Below, one piece after another: positions 18,891-28,364 of a DNA stretch of 64,000 nt. Every line of letters begins with the position of its first letter. Within the stretch, counting starts at the first letter, position 1. The notes under the pieces are model-generated. The model was not told the DNA's origin. It worked only from the letters and a program-made list of their open reading frames with translations, and did not search any database. The stretch spans positions 558,001 through 622,000 of the forward strand of contig CALNZV010000001.1 in NCBI GenBank assembly GCA_942491115.1, read 5' to 3'. The stretch comes from CALNZV01 sp942491115 (GTDB lineage Bacteria > Desulfobacterota > Desulfobacteria > Desulfobacterales > UBA5852). The position numbers and the translations under genes were made by a program.

Positions 18891-19336
18891 CCTGGGCAGC
18901 TTGGGTGGAGACAAATTTATTGAAAGAATACTGACATCACTTCCTTTCGGCGCCTACGGCATCCTGATTTTATTCTCTTCTGCGTTTTTATTCGGGCGTT
19001 TTTCTCGACTGGATCGAGATTGCACTGATCATCCTTCCTCTGGTCACCCCTGTGGTCGAGTCCCTAACGCTGCCGATTGACGGATATGGTGTAATCGAAA
19101 ACCCCGCATTGGTCTGGTTTGCGGTATTGATAGCGGTAGCGCTACAGACATCCTTTCTCTCCCCGCCTGTTGGGTTTGCCCTCTTCTACCTGAAAGGCAT
19201 CTGCCCGCCTGAGATCACACTCACAGATATTTACAAAAGTGTGGTTCCTTTCATCGTTCTGCAGTTGATCGGCATGGTGATCATCGCCATGTGGCCTCAG
19301 TTGGTGATCTGGCTGCCGGCCGTAGCCTACCGTTAG
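18880..19336 (+). pseudogene. C-terminal remnant of a TRAP transporter large permease (DctM type)
   Basis: The translation FIERILTSLPFGAYGILI and, after a frame change near 18985, VFLDWIEIALIILPLV, IDGYGVIENPALVWFAVLI, LQTSFLSPPVGFALFYLKG and IYKSVVPFIVLQLIGMV match the last third of TRAP large permeases of the mannitol/chloroaromatic type. The first two thirds are missing. After the stop, a short frame at 19389 (37 codons, behind GAGGGATGAAG) may be the start of the next, also lost, gene. The fusion point with the SDR remnant near 18885 marks a deletion or inversion junction. Confidence 0.82.
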
Positions 19337-19789
19337 GAAAAAATCCTTGTCTTTTCACCGTCGGCTCAGGGATAAAAGAGGGATGAAGATGAAAAGAACA
19401 CTTGCTGCCGCCGAGGCGGAACGCGCCGGCCTTTTCTCGATTGATATGGGTCCGGCCATTGCTAGCGACCCTCCCAACCTCAGCGGTACCGCAGAGAACT
19501 GACCGGGCCGGGGTCCTCGCCCCGAATCCCAGCATCCTCACCATGCCTGAGCTCTCGGCGGGCGAGCGCCTGCTTTCGACCGTGCCCAGCCACCACGATC
19601 ACCGGATCGGCGACAGCACCGGCAGTCGAACCCGGCTCGATGACGGAAGCTGTCCGTCAAATCGAAATGCCGGCAACATCGTCGGGATGATTCCGCACTA
19701 CTCGATGAGGGCTCTGATCCGAAGAATATCGATTCGTCAAATACAAATGAGACGCCTACGGGCCTTGGCTCGTCATCCGAATGCACCGG
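19337..19789. other. Stretch without an intact gene
   Basis: Apart from the 37-codon frame beginning at 19389 noted with the TRAP remnant, no gene is recognisable. Open frames here are short and without family resemblance. The stretch ends at the stop of the AI-2E permease gene, and no clear terminator was found. Confidence 0.4.
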
Positions 19790-20893
19790 TCAATCTTCTA
19801 CCGGGGGTTCAACGACCGGTTCCCTGTCCTGACTCAGCCAAGCCATGAACAGTTTGTAACCCACCGCAAGCACAACGGCCCCGACAAACAAACCGATAAT
19901 TCCCGACAAGATAGTCCCGCCGATGGCGCCCAGCAGAATCACCAGCATCGGTATATCCATCCCTCGTCCCAAAAATAGGGGCTTTAGAAAGGTATCGCTC
20001 ACCCCGACGAGAATGCTCCAGATCGCGAACAGAACCGCCGGAACGGTGGCCGCGACCGAGAAGACATAGACGATGATCGGCCCCAGAATCAGGATCGTGG
20101 GCAACTGGACGATGGCCAGCACCAGAACAAGAAGGGTCCACAACCCTGCCAGGGGAACACCGATGACCAAAAAGCCGACACCCGAAAAGATGGCCTGAAT
20201 CAAGGCGACCCCCAACACCCCCTGGGCGACGCTTCGGATCGTGGCACCGGTAATGGCCACGATCTCCTTACCCTCCTTTTCGCCCGTGAGCCGACAGGCA
20301 ATGGTTTCCATTGCCTGAATGCCGCTTCGGTCATAGACCATCAGTGCGCCTGCAATGATGATGGAAATGACCAACTGGAGAACAACGGCACCGGTGCCTG
20401 CCGCAATACCCAAAAGCATTTTGCCGGCGGCCTCCACTTGGGGCTTGAACTTATCCATCGCATCGCCAAGGTTGGAAGACGCCAATCGCCAGGTTTTATC
20501 CAGTTGTTTTCCGACCACCGGCCAGTGTTTTACCCCCTCCGACGGTGGTGGTATCGTCAGGGTTCCCGCCTCGATTTCGTTTGATAATACCTTCGCGTTT
20601 TCAACAAACGAACCGGAAAGCATGACGGTAGGAGTGATCAACAGGGCAAGGGCCACCAGGGTCATCAGGGTGGCCGTCACCTTCTCTCGCCCCCCGAACA
20701 GGGATCGCAATTTCTGGAATATCGGATAAAGGGCCACAGCGAAAACGGCCCCCCAGAGAACAGGCATAATGAAGGGCCTGACGATATTGAAACACCACAG
20801 TACCAGCAACGCCACAAGACCAATTCGAATGGCGGCTTCGAGCGCCCTTTTCTGAAACCTCCGTTCATCCGGGGACCCTGACGACTCATTCAT
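19790..20893 (-). CDS. AI-2E family transporter (PerM/YdiK-like permease)
   Basis: 367 residues with about eight hydrophobic segments. The family pattern is clear: an N-terminal pair of helices (IGLVALLVLWCFNIVRPFIMPVLWG), a soluble insert with FVENAKVLSNEIE and a helical linker, then the C-terminal bundle with PLAGLWTLLVLVLAIVQLP, ILVGVSDTFLKPLFLGRGMDIPMLVILLGAIGG and a final helix. Members export autoinducer-2 or act as Na+/H+ antiporters or other exporters, so the substrate is open. Ribosome site AGGAGCGATC. It has no close operon partner. Confidence 0.9.
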   Translation of the reverse strand: MNESSGSPDERRFQKRALEAAIRIGLVALLVLWCFNIVRPFIMPVLWGAVFAVALYPIFQKLRSLFGGREKVTATLMTLVALALLITPTVMLSGSFVENAKVLSNEIEAGTLTIPPPSEGVKHWPVVGKQLDKTWRLASSNLGDAMDKFKPQVEAAGKMLLGIAAGTGAVVLQLVISIIIAGALMVYDRSGIQAMETIACRLTGEKEGKEIVAITGATIRSVAQGVLGVALIQAIFSGVGFLVIGVPLAGLWTLLVLVLAIVQLPTILILGPIIVYVFSVAATVPAVLFAIWSILVGVSDTFLKPLFLGRGMDIPMLVILLGAIGGTILSGIIGLFVGAVVLAVGYKLFMAWLSQDREPVVEPPVED

Positions 20894-21421
20894 GATCGCT
20901 CCTGTCGGTTCTTGATGGATAGATGGAAGAACATACCGTCGTGGAAGGGGAATTCAGGACCTCATTGCGATCCCGGTCTCATGACTCCCGCCCAGATCTC
21001 CGCCGGATGAGGATACCGCCCAATGGTGGACAGGACCGCGCGGTTCCGAAGAGATCTCCCGTTATGGCCGAAAGAATGCCAAGACACCGAAAACGGATAA
21101 TGGATCGACCGTTAAATCGGGAAGTACCAATCGTCTGGTTTCGATCGTTGAATCGGCAGGTTTCCCAAAACGGTACTCATTCATGAATAAAAAAACAACT
21201 TGTCTGGGGTGAGCAGGAAAGCGAATCCAGACGATAGGTCTCCGATCTGTCGATCAATCGACGTCTTTCAGGACTCCGGTACTAAAAATAATATCTTGAG
21301 GAAAACAGAAAGCGGCTGCCGGTCCCGCTGCAACTTGCAGCCCTCGTAGATCATCGTCATATCCGTGGTTTTGTTCTGGACGTTTAAACGTCATAGGGCG
21401 CAGGTTGACCGTGAAGGGCGC
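20894..21421. other. Intergenic stretch, no gene seen
   Basis: About 530 bases upstream of the AI-2E permease. It should hold that gene's promoter. I found no convincing open frame, repeat or RNA. Confidence 0.4.
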
Positions 21422-21720
21422 CTAACACTTGAGCCCGGCATTGGCGCACGCGTCCAGCATTTTGATCATCGAGCTCATGTACGGGCCGCCGATGAACATG
21501 TTGCTGTGCGGGGCACCGCCGAGGTCCACAAGCTTATCGGCACCGAAGGTGTTGCCGAAGAGAACCAGGATCTTCATGAGCTTGGCCTTCTCCTCGCCGT
21601 CCTTACCATCGCGGATGCCAAATTAGAAACCTTATCGGCTAGGGCAAGGATAGGGCCGGGTAAAAGCCCTACGGCCCCACATGCCATCGTTGACCGTTTG
21701 ATGAATTTTCTGCGATTCAT
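21422..21720 (-). pseudogene. Remnant of a Tat-exported protein (frameshifted, internally deleted)
   Basis: A strong ribosome site (GGAGAAGGAGG) precedes ATG 21720, and the first residues, MNRRKFIKRSTMACGAVGLL, form a textbook twin-arginine signal. The frame is lost soon after residue 35. A second frame gives KLMKILVLFGNTFGADKLVD and ends MIKMLDACANAGLKC at 21422. The intact parent must have been longer. I do not recognise the family; a cofactor-bearing periplasmic oxidoreductase is usual for Tat substrates. Confidence 0.6.
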
Positions 21721-22098
21721 GCGCTACACCTCCTTCTCCACGGTTCGATGAGACGAATTTTTCTTCGAATCCGTTTTCGATATGGTGGTCTTTCTCTTGC
21801 CAAGAAATGGTTCTTCTTCACGATCACTTCATAGGCATGGTCTGTTGATCGATCACCGAGGCGTCGGCTCCCACCATTGCCGATATCGTCTGGGTGACGA
21901 CCCCGAGACGGAACATCCTATTGAGGCTGGAAACGGTTTGCCCGTGGGAACCAGCCACCACTTGGCCCGAATATGTCATGAAATATTCGGGTTAGGATGC
22001 GGATCTGGCGACGCCCTAAAGCAATCGACCAACGCACCGGTCACCTCGGTAATTCTCCTTTTGCTCTCGGCTATCGGCAGTGTCTGGATCTTACCCGA
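21721..22098. other. Stretch upstream of the Hcp stop, holding a collapsed repeat end
   Basis: About 380 bases without a recognisable gene. The only structure is the palindrome at 21966-21991, made of two ends of the window's MITE-like repeat. A minus-strand frame around 21850-21960 reads GQTVSSLNRMFRLGVVTQTI, which might be a further gene fragment, but I cannot identify it. Confidence 0.4.
21966..21991. repeat. Collapsed head-to-head pair of MITE ends
   Basis: CCCGAATAT at 21966-21974 and ATATTCGGG at 21983-21991 are perfect complements. The sequence CCCGAATATGTCATGA is identical to the left end of repeat copies 1 and 3, and the right half continues GTTA, equal to the copy 1 outer end read in reverse. 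The element body is absent. Confidence 0.7.
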
Positions 22099-23727
22099 TC
22101 ATCCCAAAATCGTCTTCAAATCGTCCTCTGGAGAACCGATGGGCTTGATGTCGAAATGGGTCACCAGGGTGTCGAGCACGTTCGGGGTGATAAATGCCGG
22201 AAGAGACGGCCCCAATCGAATCCCCTTGATGCCCAGATGGAGCAGTGCCAAGAGCACGCAGACCGCCTTTTGCTCGTACCAGGAGATGATAAGCGAGAGG
22301 GGCAGGTCATTGACGTCCACGTTGAATGCCTTGGACAAGGCCAAGGCGATCTGGAGGGCCGAGTAGGCATCATTGCACTGACCGGCATCCAGAAGGCGGG
22401 GGATGCCGCCGATCTCTCCCAACTCCTGATCGAAAAAGCGATACTTGCCGCAGGCCAGGGTCAGAATGATGCAATCCCTTGGCACTTTCTCGACAAATTC
22501 GGTGTAGTAGTTTCTGCCCGGTTTGGCGCCGTCGCAACCGGCCACCAGGAAGAAATGCCGAATATCTCCCCCCTTGACCGCCGCAACCACCTGGTCGGCG
22601 ACCCCCAGCACCGCATTGCGGGCAAACCCGACCGTGACCTCTTGGTCGACCCGGTCGTCTTCAAATCCCGGCATTTCAAGGGCCCGGTCGATCACCGGCT
22701 TGAAATTCAAATCGGTGATATGGGGTATTCCCGGCCAGCCCACCATACCGGAGGTAAACAGGTTGTCCTTGTAACTTTTCGCCGGTCTCTGGATGCAGTT
22801 GGTGGTCATCAGGACCGCCCCGGGAAAATCGGCGAACTCTCTGGTCTGTTTCTGCCAGGCGGTGCCGAACTGGCCGTAAAAATGGGGATAGGCCTTGAGT
22901 TTGGGATAGCCATGGGTGGGCAGCATCTCTCCGTGGGTGTATATAGTGATGTCCGTGCCGTCCGTTTGCTTGAGAAGTTCTTCCATATCCTTAAGATCGT
23001 GCCCGGAAACCAGGATGGCCTTTCCCTTCCTGTAGCCCAACGGTACCCGGGTTGGCACGGGATGACCGTAGGTTTCGGTATTGGCGGCATCCAGCAATTC
23101 CATGGCTTTGTAAGCCGCCTCGCCGCAGCGGAGCGCCATGGCGACCCATTCCTCGACCCCCATCGCGCTGCTTTGGATAGCCGCCAGTCCCTCGTGAACG
23201 AAGGCGTAAACGCTGTCGTGGGAATGCCCCAGTACCTGGGCATGGTCCGCGTAGGCGCTCACCCCCTTGATCCCGAAAAGGACCGTGTGCTTGAGCGACA
23301 GGATATCCGGATCGTCTGCGGGGTATGATTTGAGCCCGACCGCCTCACCCTGTTTGACCACATCCGGAACGGTGGCCTCAGGGATGAAGTTTGCCGATCC
23401 CTCTGGCCACTGGTCAGTCCCTCCGGCAGCCGCGACCTGGGCTTTCAGCTTCTCCCGCCAGGCAACCGCCTGGTCGATGAGGGATTTAAATCGAGCGGGG
23501 TCGAAATCCACGTTGGTGAGCGTGGAGAAAGCGGCTTTGACCGTGAATGCATTGACCTCCGGGTTCGAGATGCCCACCCGGCGGCCTTCCACCGCCACCT
23601 CGGACAATCCCATGAGTGAATAGAGAAGCAGGTCCTGCAAGGCGGCGACGTCGGGCTGCTTGCCGCAGACCCCCTGGACCGTGCAACCCGTGCCTTGAGC
23701 GGTTTGTTCACATTGATAACAAAACAT
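22099..23727 (-). CDS. hcp: Hybrid cluster protein (hydroxylamine reductase)
   Basis: 542 residues. The N-terminal cysteines MFCYQCEQTAQGTGCTVQGVCG (Cys3, 6, 15, 21) bind the [4Fe-4S] cluster, and later cysteine/glutamate motifs such as TTNCIQRP, VAGCDGA and LACGKYRF hold the hybrid Fe-S-O cluster. Hcp reduces hydroxylamine in vitro and in cells acts in NO detoxification or S-nitrosylation. Ribosome site AGGAGGTCACC. No hcr reductase partner is adjacent, as is usual in strict anaerobes that use ferredoxin or another donor. I did not find a clear HcpR site upstream. Confidence 0.96.
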   Translation of the reverse strand: MFCYQCEQTAQGTGCTVQGVCGKQPDVAALQDLLLYSLMGLSEVAVEGRRVGISNPEVNAFTVKAAFSTLTNVDFDPARFKSLIDQAVAWREKLKAQVAAAGGTDQWPEGSANFIPEATVPDVVKQGEAVGLKSYPADDPDILSLKHTVLFGIKGVSAYADHAQVLGHSHDSVYAFVHEGLAAIQSSAMGVEEWVAMALRCGEAAYKAMELLDAANTETYGHPVPTRVPLGYRKGKAILVSGHDLKDMEELLKQTDGTDITIYTHGEMLPTHGYPKLKAYPHFYGQFGTAWQKQTREFADFPGAVLMTTNCIQRPAKSYKDNLFTSGMVGWPGIPHITDLNFKPVIDRALEMPGFEDDRVDQEVTVGFARNAVLGVADQVVAAVKGGDIRHFFLVAGCDGAKPGRNYYTEFVEKVPRDCIILTLACGKYRFFDQELGEIGGIPRLLDAGQCNDAYSALQIALALSKAFNVDVNDLPLSLIISWYEQKAVCVLLALLHLGIKGIRLGPSLPAFITPNVLDTLVTHFDIKPIGSPEDDLKTILG

Positions 23728-24214
23728 GGTGACCTCCTGTGGGGGATGCGGGTTTCCGGTGCAGGCAGCAGATCAATGGGGATGGCTGTTATGGGGGTGA
23801 ATCGAACGGCCGCAATGGTCTGCCTTGACAAGGAAGAACCACCGCAATCACAACAGCGCTGCTGCGCATCAACTGGAAAGGGAGTTTCTGATTATGGTTA
23901 ACCTAAGCATGAACCCACCCCTTGACCATGCCCCAAGTCAACGGACGGACAACTCCATTGCCATCGATGCAGGCGATCATCGGCCGGTGGTGAATTCAAT
24001 TGGTCGGATGCCCTGCCGACCTCGTCATTTCCCACCCACCGCAGAACGATTCCTTCACAGATCCTGAATTGCCGGGGACTGGACGACCGGAGGCAGCCTC
24101 GATTTCCATCGTCCCCGGAGTCTCTGACACAGAAACCGGCTGCAGGGTGATCGGGCATCCTCCGGGCAGGACCCCCTCCAGGATCGGAAGACCTAAAACC
24201 GGCCAGGAGGACGT
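23728..24214. other. Intergenic stretch between hcp and the cardiolipin synthase gene
   Basis: About 490 bases. It contains the start region of hcp on its left side. Open frames here look like chance frames; no ribosome site, repeat or terminator was identified. Confidence 0.4.
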
Positions 24215-25618
24215 TCAAAGCAGGGGAGACCAGAGCCTCAGTGCCCCCTGTTTGAGACGCTGGTAGGTCGAGCGGCGGGAAAAGCGCTCCGGATCGATTC
24301 GGACGGCATCTGAAAACAGGGTGTCGAAATGGGCCGCCATGCGACGGCAGCCGGCACCCGATCGGAAGAAGACGCCGACCTCGAAATTCAAGTTCATGGA
24401 TCGGGCATCCATGTTGGCGGAACCTGCCAATACCCACCGTTGATCCGCAATCGCAAGCTTTGCATGGTGCATGGCCTTGTCGTACTCGTAGATGTGGACG
24501 CCCGAGGCCAGCAAGTCATCGTAAAAGGACCGTCCGATATCAACCAGAACCTTGAAATCGCTTTTTTTAGAAACCATCAGCCGCACTATCACCCCCCTGG
24601 CTGCCGAGATCTGAAGGGCGCTGACCAGGGCCGGCTCGGGCACAAAATAGGGCGTAAACAGATCCAAACGATCCGTTGCCTGGCCAATGATCGCCAACAA
24701 GCTATTGAGAGCGACGTCTTTTTTCGTGTCCGGCCCGCTCTCGACGATCACTGCCGGAATATCCCAGTTGCTATCGAATGATCGCAGATAGTCGTCGATC
24801 GGAAGCGCTTCTTCGGTGGCATAGTACCAGTCGTGGCAGAAAACCTCCTGCAGCTGGTTCACCGCATCTCCTTCGATCCGGATTTGGAAGTCTTTCCAAT
24901 CACCGGTGGAGGGGTCATGGCCTTCGTATTCCCCCCCGACATTGATCCCCCCGACGAAAGCCAGGCGCCCATCGACAATCACCAATTTGCGGTGGTTGCG
25001 GAGGTTGAAAAAATATCGGTTCCGACGGGGATGAACCGTGTAAAACCACGAAAAACGACCTCCAGCGTCGACCAGGGGTCTGAAGAAGCGCTCGCTGACT
25101 TCCACGGAGCCGATTTCATCCACCACCAGCCTGACCGTCACCCCTCTTCGGGAAGCGTTCACCAGGGCGTCAAGGACTCTCTTTCCAGTGGTGTCGTCAC
25201 GCCAGTGGTACATCTCTACATGGACAAAGGTTTCGGCAGCGTCAACCGAGGAGATCAGTTCGGGATAGTAGTGTTTCCCGCTGTAATACGCGTCCACGGT
25301 TGCAATCGTCGTGACCGGGTGCTTGCAGAGCCTCGAAACCGTTTTGAGAAGGCGTGTGTCGCCGTCATCCAACCCGATGAAATGCTCCCCGTCCCGGTGC
25401 GAGTGCTCCCGCTCCTTTGACTGGTACCGATGGCGCTTGAATCGCCGTCTTCTCACCCGGTCGTTTCCAATCACAAGGTAGCCAAGGAAACCGACCCCAG
25501 GGAACAGGAGGAGGACACCGATCCAGATCAGCATGGACACCGGCCGCTTCCCGGAAAGAAGCACATGGGGAACGGCGGCCAATGCAATGATTTCCAGGAC
25601 AACGATCAGGGTAATCAT
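24215..25618 (-). CDS. cls: Cardiolipin synthase, phospholipase D family
   Basis: 467 residues. Two N-terminal transmembrane helices (MITLIVVLEIIALAAVPHVL and MLIWIGVLLLFPGVGFLGYL) anchor the enzyme in the inner membrane. Two HKD motifs follow: NHRKLVIVDGRLAFVGG and HHAKLAIADQRWVLAGSANMD. The arrangement is that of ClsA-type synthases, which join two phosphatidylglycerol molecules to make cardiolipin and glycerol. Ribosome site GAGGGG. Neighbouring genes of membrane function (DUF2254, mechanosensitive-channel pieces) are on the other strand or broken. Confidence 0.93.
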   Translation of the reverse strand: MITLIVVLEIIALAAVPHVLLSGKRPVSMLIWIGVLLLFPGVGFLGYLVIGNDRVRRRRFKRHRYQSKEREHSHRDGEHFIGLDDGDTRLLKTVSRLCKHPVTTIATVDAYYSGKHYYPELISSVDAAETFVHVEMYHWRDDTTGKRVLDALVNASRRGVTVRLVVDEIGSVEVSERFFRPLVDAGGRFSWFYTVHPRRNRYFFNLRNHRKLVIVDGRLAFVGGINVGGEYEGHDPSTGDWKDFQIRIEGDAVNQLQEVFCHDWYYATEEALPIDDYLRSFDSNWDIPAVIVESGPDTKKDVALNSLLAIIGQATDRLDLFTPYFVPEPALVSALQISAARGVIVRLMVSKKSDFKVLVDIGRSFYDDLLASGVHIYEYDKAMHHAKLAIADQRWVLAGSANMDARSMNLNFEVGVFFRSGAGCRRMAAHFDTLFSDAVRIDPERFSRRSTYQRLKQGALRLWSPLL

Positions 25619-25662
25619 TCAACCCCTCTTTAGCCGAATTCCACCGGTATTGTCTGCTAAGA

Positions 25663-25900
25663 CGGTGCTTCGGTTGTCTTCCGGCTCCCGTCATCCCGGA
25701 AGTGAATCAGCCCCTTGAAGGTAAGAATCCGATAGGGAAATGGGATTTCGATCCCGGACGAAAAGACCCGATGCAATGCCCAGGCGAATGTCCTCGTGGG
25801 CGATTCCTGGTTTCCGGACCAACCATGACACCGGAGTGATTAATCGTCAAATCGTAAGTCGCCGAAGATACAGGCCCCATGCCGTGACAGCCTAGTTCTT
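25663..25900 (-). pseudogene. Probable C-terminal remnant of an MscS-type mechanosensitive channel
   Basis: One frame reads ALHRVFSSGIEIPFPYRI and ends at a TAG near 25661; the piece GIEIPFPxR is the hallmark of the MscS C-terminal domain. Immediately upstream, in another frame, KPGIAHEDIRLGIA fits the preceding helix, and further on FGDLRFD resembles the F-G-x-x-x-x-D strand. At least two frame changes and a stop are needed, so it is not functional. The BON-domain N-terminus of a similar channel lies at 27948-28331 in the opposite direction. Confidence 0.5.
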
Positions 25901-26582
25901 GGTTTCCGGATTCCCTGTCTCGGCTTCGATTGCCGCCGCTCCATTGATTACCGTAAAGCCCTACTGGACTGAAGTTGGCAAATTGCATCACCGATCTTAT
26001 CCTTTCAATGGTGTACAGGCGGATGGTCTGGATATGCCACTCCACCAAGGGTTCAGCGATCCCCCGAGGGAAAAGCGGGCTGACCCGGAAGGTTTGCGCA
26101 ATCAATGCCTACCTCTGCGATACCCTTTGCGTCGCCCGTGGGGCCGACGAGATCGAAACCTATTTTCTGAAGACCACGAGCCGGGTGAACACCATGACGA
26201 TGTCCATACTCGGTTACAGTCCTTCAGGGAATGGCGGGTATTCCCGATGGACCCTGACCATCAGTGCCGAGGAACTCTCGGGCGGAAGGTCCGTGGCCAC
26301 TTACGGCATGTCTCACTTCCAATTCGACTGGGAGGTAAAAGTCTTTCTCCAACAGGATTTCCGGGATGCCTGCGCCGGTTTTTTTTGCTTCTGCCCGGGC
26401 CCAGGCAGATGTTCCCCCGCGTTCGCGATACCCTGTCGCCGTCAATCAGGGGTGAAGCGGAGGGGTGCCCCGCGCAACGGCAGTAGGATAACCCTTCAAA
26501 CGGGCATACCGTCAGCGGGCGAGGGCACACCGGCCCGTCAGCCGATGCACCCGGTATCAATCACCAGTTGGGATCGGACCCC
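25901..26582. other. Stretch without an identifiable gene upstream of the DUF2254 gene
   Basis: About 680 bases. A plus-strand open frame (25975-26586) contains a well-formed stretch, DEIETYFLKTTSRVNTMTMS, that could be decayed coding sequence, but no family is recognised and no ribosome site precedes it. It must also include the promoter of the DUF2254 gene. Confidence 0.4.
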
Positions 26583-27941
26583 ATGAAAGCGAAAATCAAA
26601 AGCCTGGCTGAAAAACTCTTCAACAATTACTGGTTTCTCCCAACCACCATGGCCGTCGGCGCCATCCTCCTATCTCAGGTGTTGTTGTATGTGGATCAGA
26701 ACATGGGGCAACTGTGGTTTTGGGAAGGCAAGGCATTTTTCACCACGGGTATCGAAGGGGCCCGGTCCACCCTGGCGACCATCGCCGGTTCCATGATTAC
26801 CGTTACGGGGGTGGTATTCTCCATCACCATCGTCAGCCTGTCCCTGGCCTCCCAGCAGTTCGGCCCGCGCCTGCTGCAGCATTTCATGCGGGACCGGGGC
26901 AACCAGTTTGTACTGGGAACCGTGACGTCAACCTTCCTTTATTGCATCCTGGTTCTGCGAACCATCGGTTCTCCCGGCCAAACGGCGTTTGTTCCCCACG
27001 GATGCGTTTTCGTCGCCGTCATCATGGCCGTACTCAATGTGGGTGTGCTGATCTACTTCATCCACCACACGGCGGAGGCCATTCAGGTCGGCAATGTGAT
27101 CCACCGCATCAGCAGCGACCTCTCAACGGCGGTGCGGCGGTTGTACCCCGAAAAACATTCAACTGACGATGGGGAGTCGACAGGGTCTTCTCCGAAAAAT
27201 GACCTGCCCCCCGACTTTGACGACCGGGCCGCCGTCGTCTGTTCAAACGCCGACGGCTACATCCAGACCTTTGACCCGGACAGCCTCGTCGAACTGGCGG
27301 CTCGGGAAGATCTGATCATCCGCATCCTCCGCCGGCCGGGCCATTATCTCGTCAATGGATCTCCCCTGGCGGAAGTCTACCCGGGCGATAAGCTGGATGC
27401 CGACATCTCCGCTTCCATTAACGACCAGTTCGTCTGCGGCTCCAAGCGGTCACAGGAATACGACTTGGAGTTTCTGGTCAACGAACTGGTCGAAATCGCC
27501 AGCCGCGCCCTCTCTCCCGGCGTCAACGACCCGTTTACCGCGATCACCTGCATCGACCACCTGAGTTCGTCCCTTTGCGATCTGGCCAAGCGGTCCGTCC
27601 CCACTACAGAGCGCTTCGATTCCGACGGCAACCTGCGTGCTATCGTCTACCCGACCGCCTTCTCGAAGATTCTGGATGCGGCCTTCAACCAGATTCGCCA
27701 ATACGCACGCAGCAATGCATCCGTCACGATCCGTCTGCTCGAAAGTCTCCACACCATTACCGGGTTTATATGGAACACGGATCAGCGGGAGGCCGTCATC
27801 CGTCAGGCGATCATGATCGAAAAAGGCAGTCGGGAAGGGCTGCCGGAGGCCATGGATGCAAAGGACGTATTGGAGCGATATGGGTCGATCTACAAACGGA
27901 TGCGGGATCGGAGCATACCTGCATCGTCCGGCAAGGAATAA
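26583..27941 (+). CDS. DUF2254 family membrane protein
   Basis: 452 residues from ATG 26583. Four hydrophobic helices occur in the N-terminal half (FLPTTMAVGAILLSQVLLYV, STLATIAGSMITVTGVVFSI, FVLGTVTSTFLYCILVL and VFVAVIMAVLNVGVLIYFI). The diagnostic stretch ITVTGVVFSITIVSLSLASQQFGPRLL identifies DUF2254, a family of inner-membrane proteins of unknown function. The soluble C-terminal half carries ALSPGVNDPFTAITCIDHL, also conserved in the family. It is followed after six bases by a BON-domain gene, so the two form an operon possibly concerned with envelope tension. Confidence 0.88.
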   Translation: MKAKIKSLAEKLFNNYWFLPTTMAVGAILLSQVLLYVDQNMGQLWFWEGKAFFTTGIEGARSTLATIAGSMITVTGVVFSITIVSLSLASQQFGPRLLQHFMRDRGNQFVLGTVTSTFLYCILVLRTIGSPGQTAFVPHGCVFVAVIMAVLNVGVLIYFIHHTAEAIQVGNVIHRISSDLSTAVRRLYPEKHSTDDGESTGSSPKNDLPPDFDDRAAVVCSNADGYIQTFDPDSLVELAAREDLIIRILRRPGHYLVNGSPLAEVYPGDKLDADISASINDQFVCGSKRSQEYDLEFLVNELVEIASRALSPGVNDPFTAITCIDHLSSSLCDLAKRSVPTTERFDSDGNLRAIVYPTAFSKILDAAFNQIRQYARSNASVTIRLLESLHTITGFIWNTDQREAVIRQAIMIEKGSREGLPEAMDAKDVLERYGSIYKRMRDRSIPASSGKE

Positions 27942-27947
27942 GACACC

Positions 27948-28364
27948 GTGAAATTGAAGACGGGCATCGACAACCGCAATAGGCATTTGGGGCGTCGTTT
28001 TCGCCTGCTCCGGGCGGCCCTTCTGGCAACGTCCGTGGCGTTTACTCTTGGCCTGCCTCCCCTCTTCGCCCAGGAAGGCGATTCGCCCCCCGAAATCCCG
28101 GAGTCGCTCGTTTCGACTCCGGGCAGCCCTGTGGAAGTCCGGCCGGTATCGAAGGATTCGGACATCGATCGCCGATTGTCCCGCATCATGGGCTCGACCG
28201 GATGGTTCGACGAGATCCAGGTCGCGGTGAAGGAAGGAGTCGTCTTTTTTGACGGGAAAACGACCTCGGATCGCTACCGGACATGGGCCGGCGATCTGGC
28301 CGGAAGAATCCGCGGATCTGCTAGCCGATCATTAGCCCGAATATGTCATGACAATTTTTTCTAA
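27948..28364 (+). pseudogene. BON-domain N-terminus of an exported mechanosensitive-channel-like protein, truncated by a MITE
   Basis: GTG start six bases after the DUF2254 stop, behind AAGGA. A signal peptide (RLLRAALLATSVAFTLGLPPLFAQ) precedes a BON domain: DIDRRLSRIMGSTGWF, VAVKEGVVFFDGKT and TWAGDLAGRI. This combination normally heads an MscS family channel. At 28332 the repeat begins, and the last residues (SLARICHDNFF) and stop are translated from the repeat end, leaving 138 codons. A small BON protein may still be made, but the channel domain is lost. The C-terminal MscS remnant at 25663-25900 may be its other part after inversion, which is speculative. Confidence 0.75.

Noticed and set aside
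21997..23328. 443-aa plus-strand ORF opposite hcp
   Set aside because: Shadow of the hcp frame; no family resemblance.
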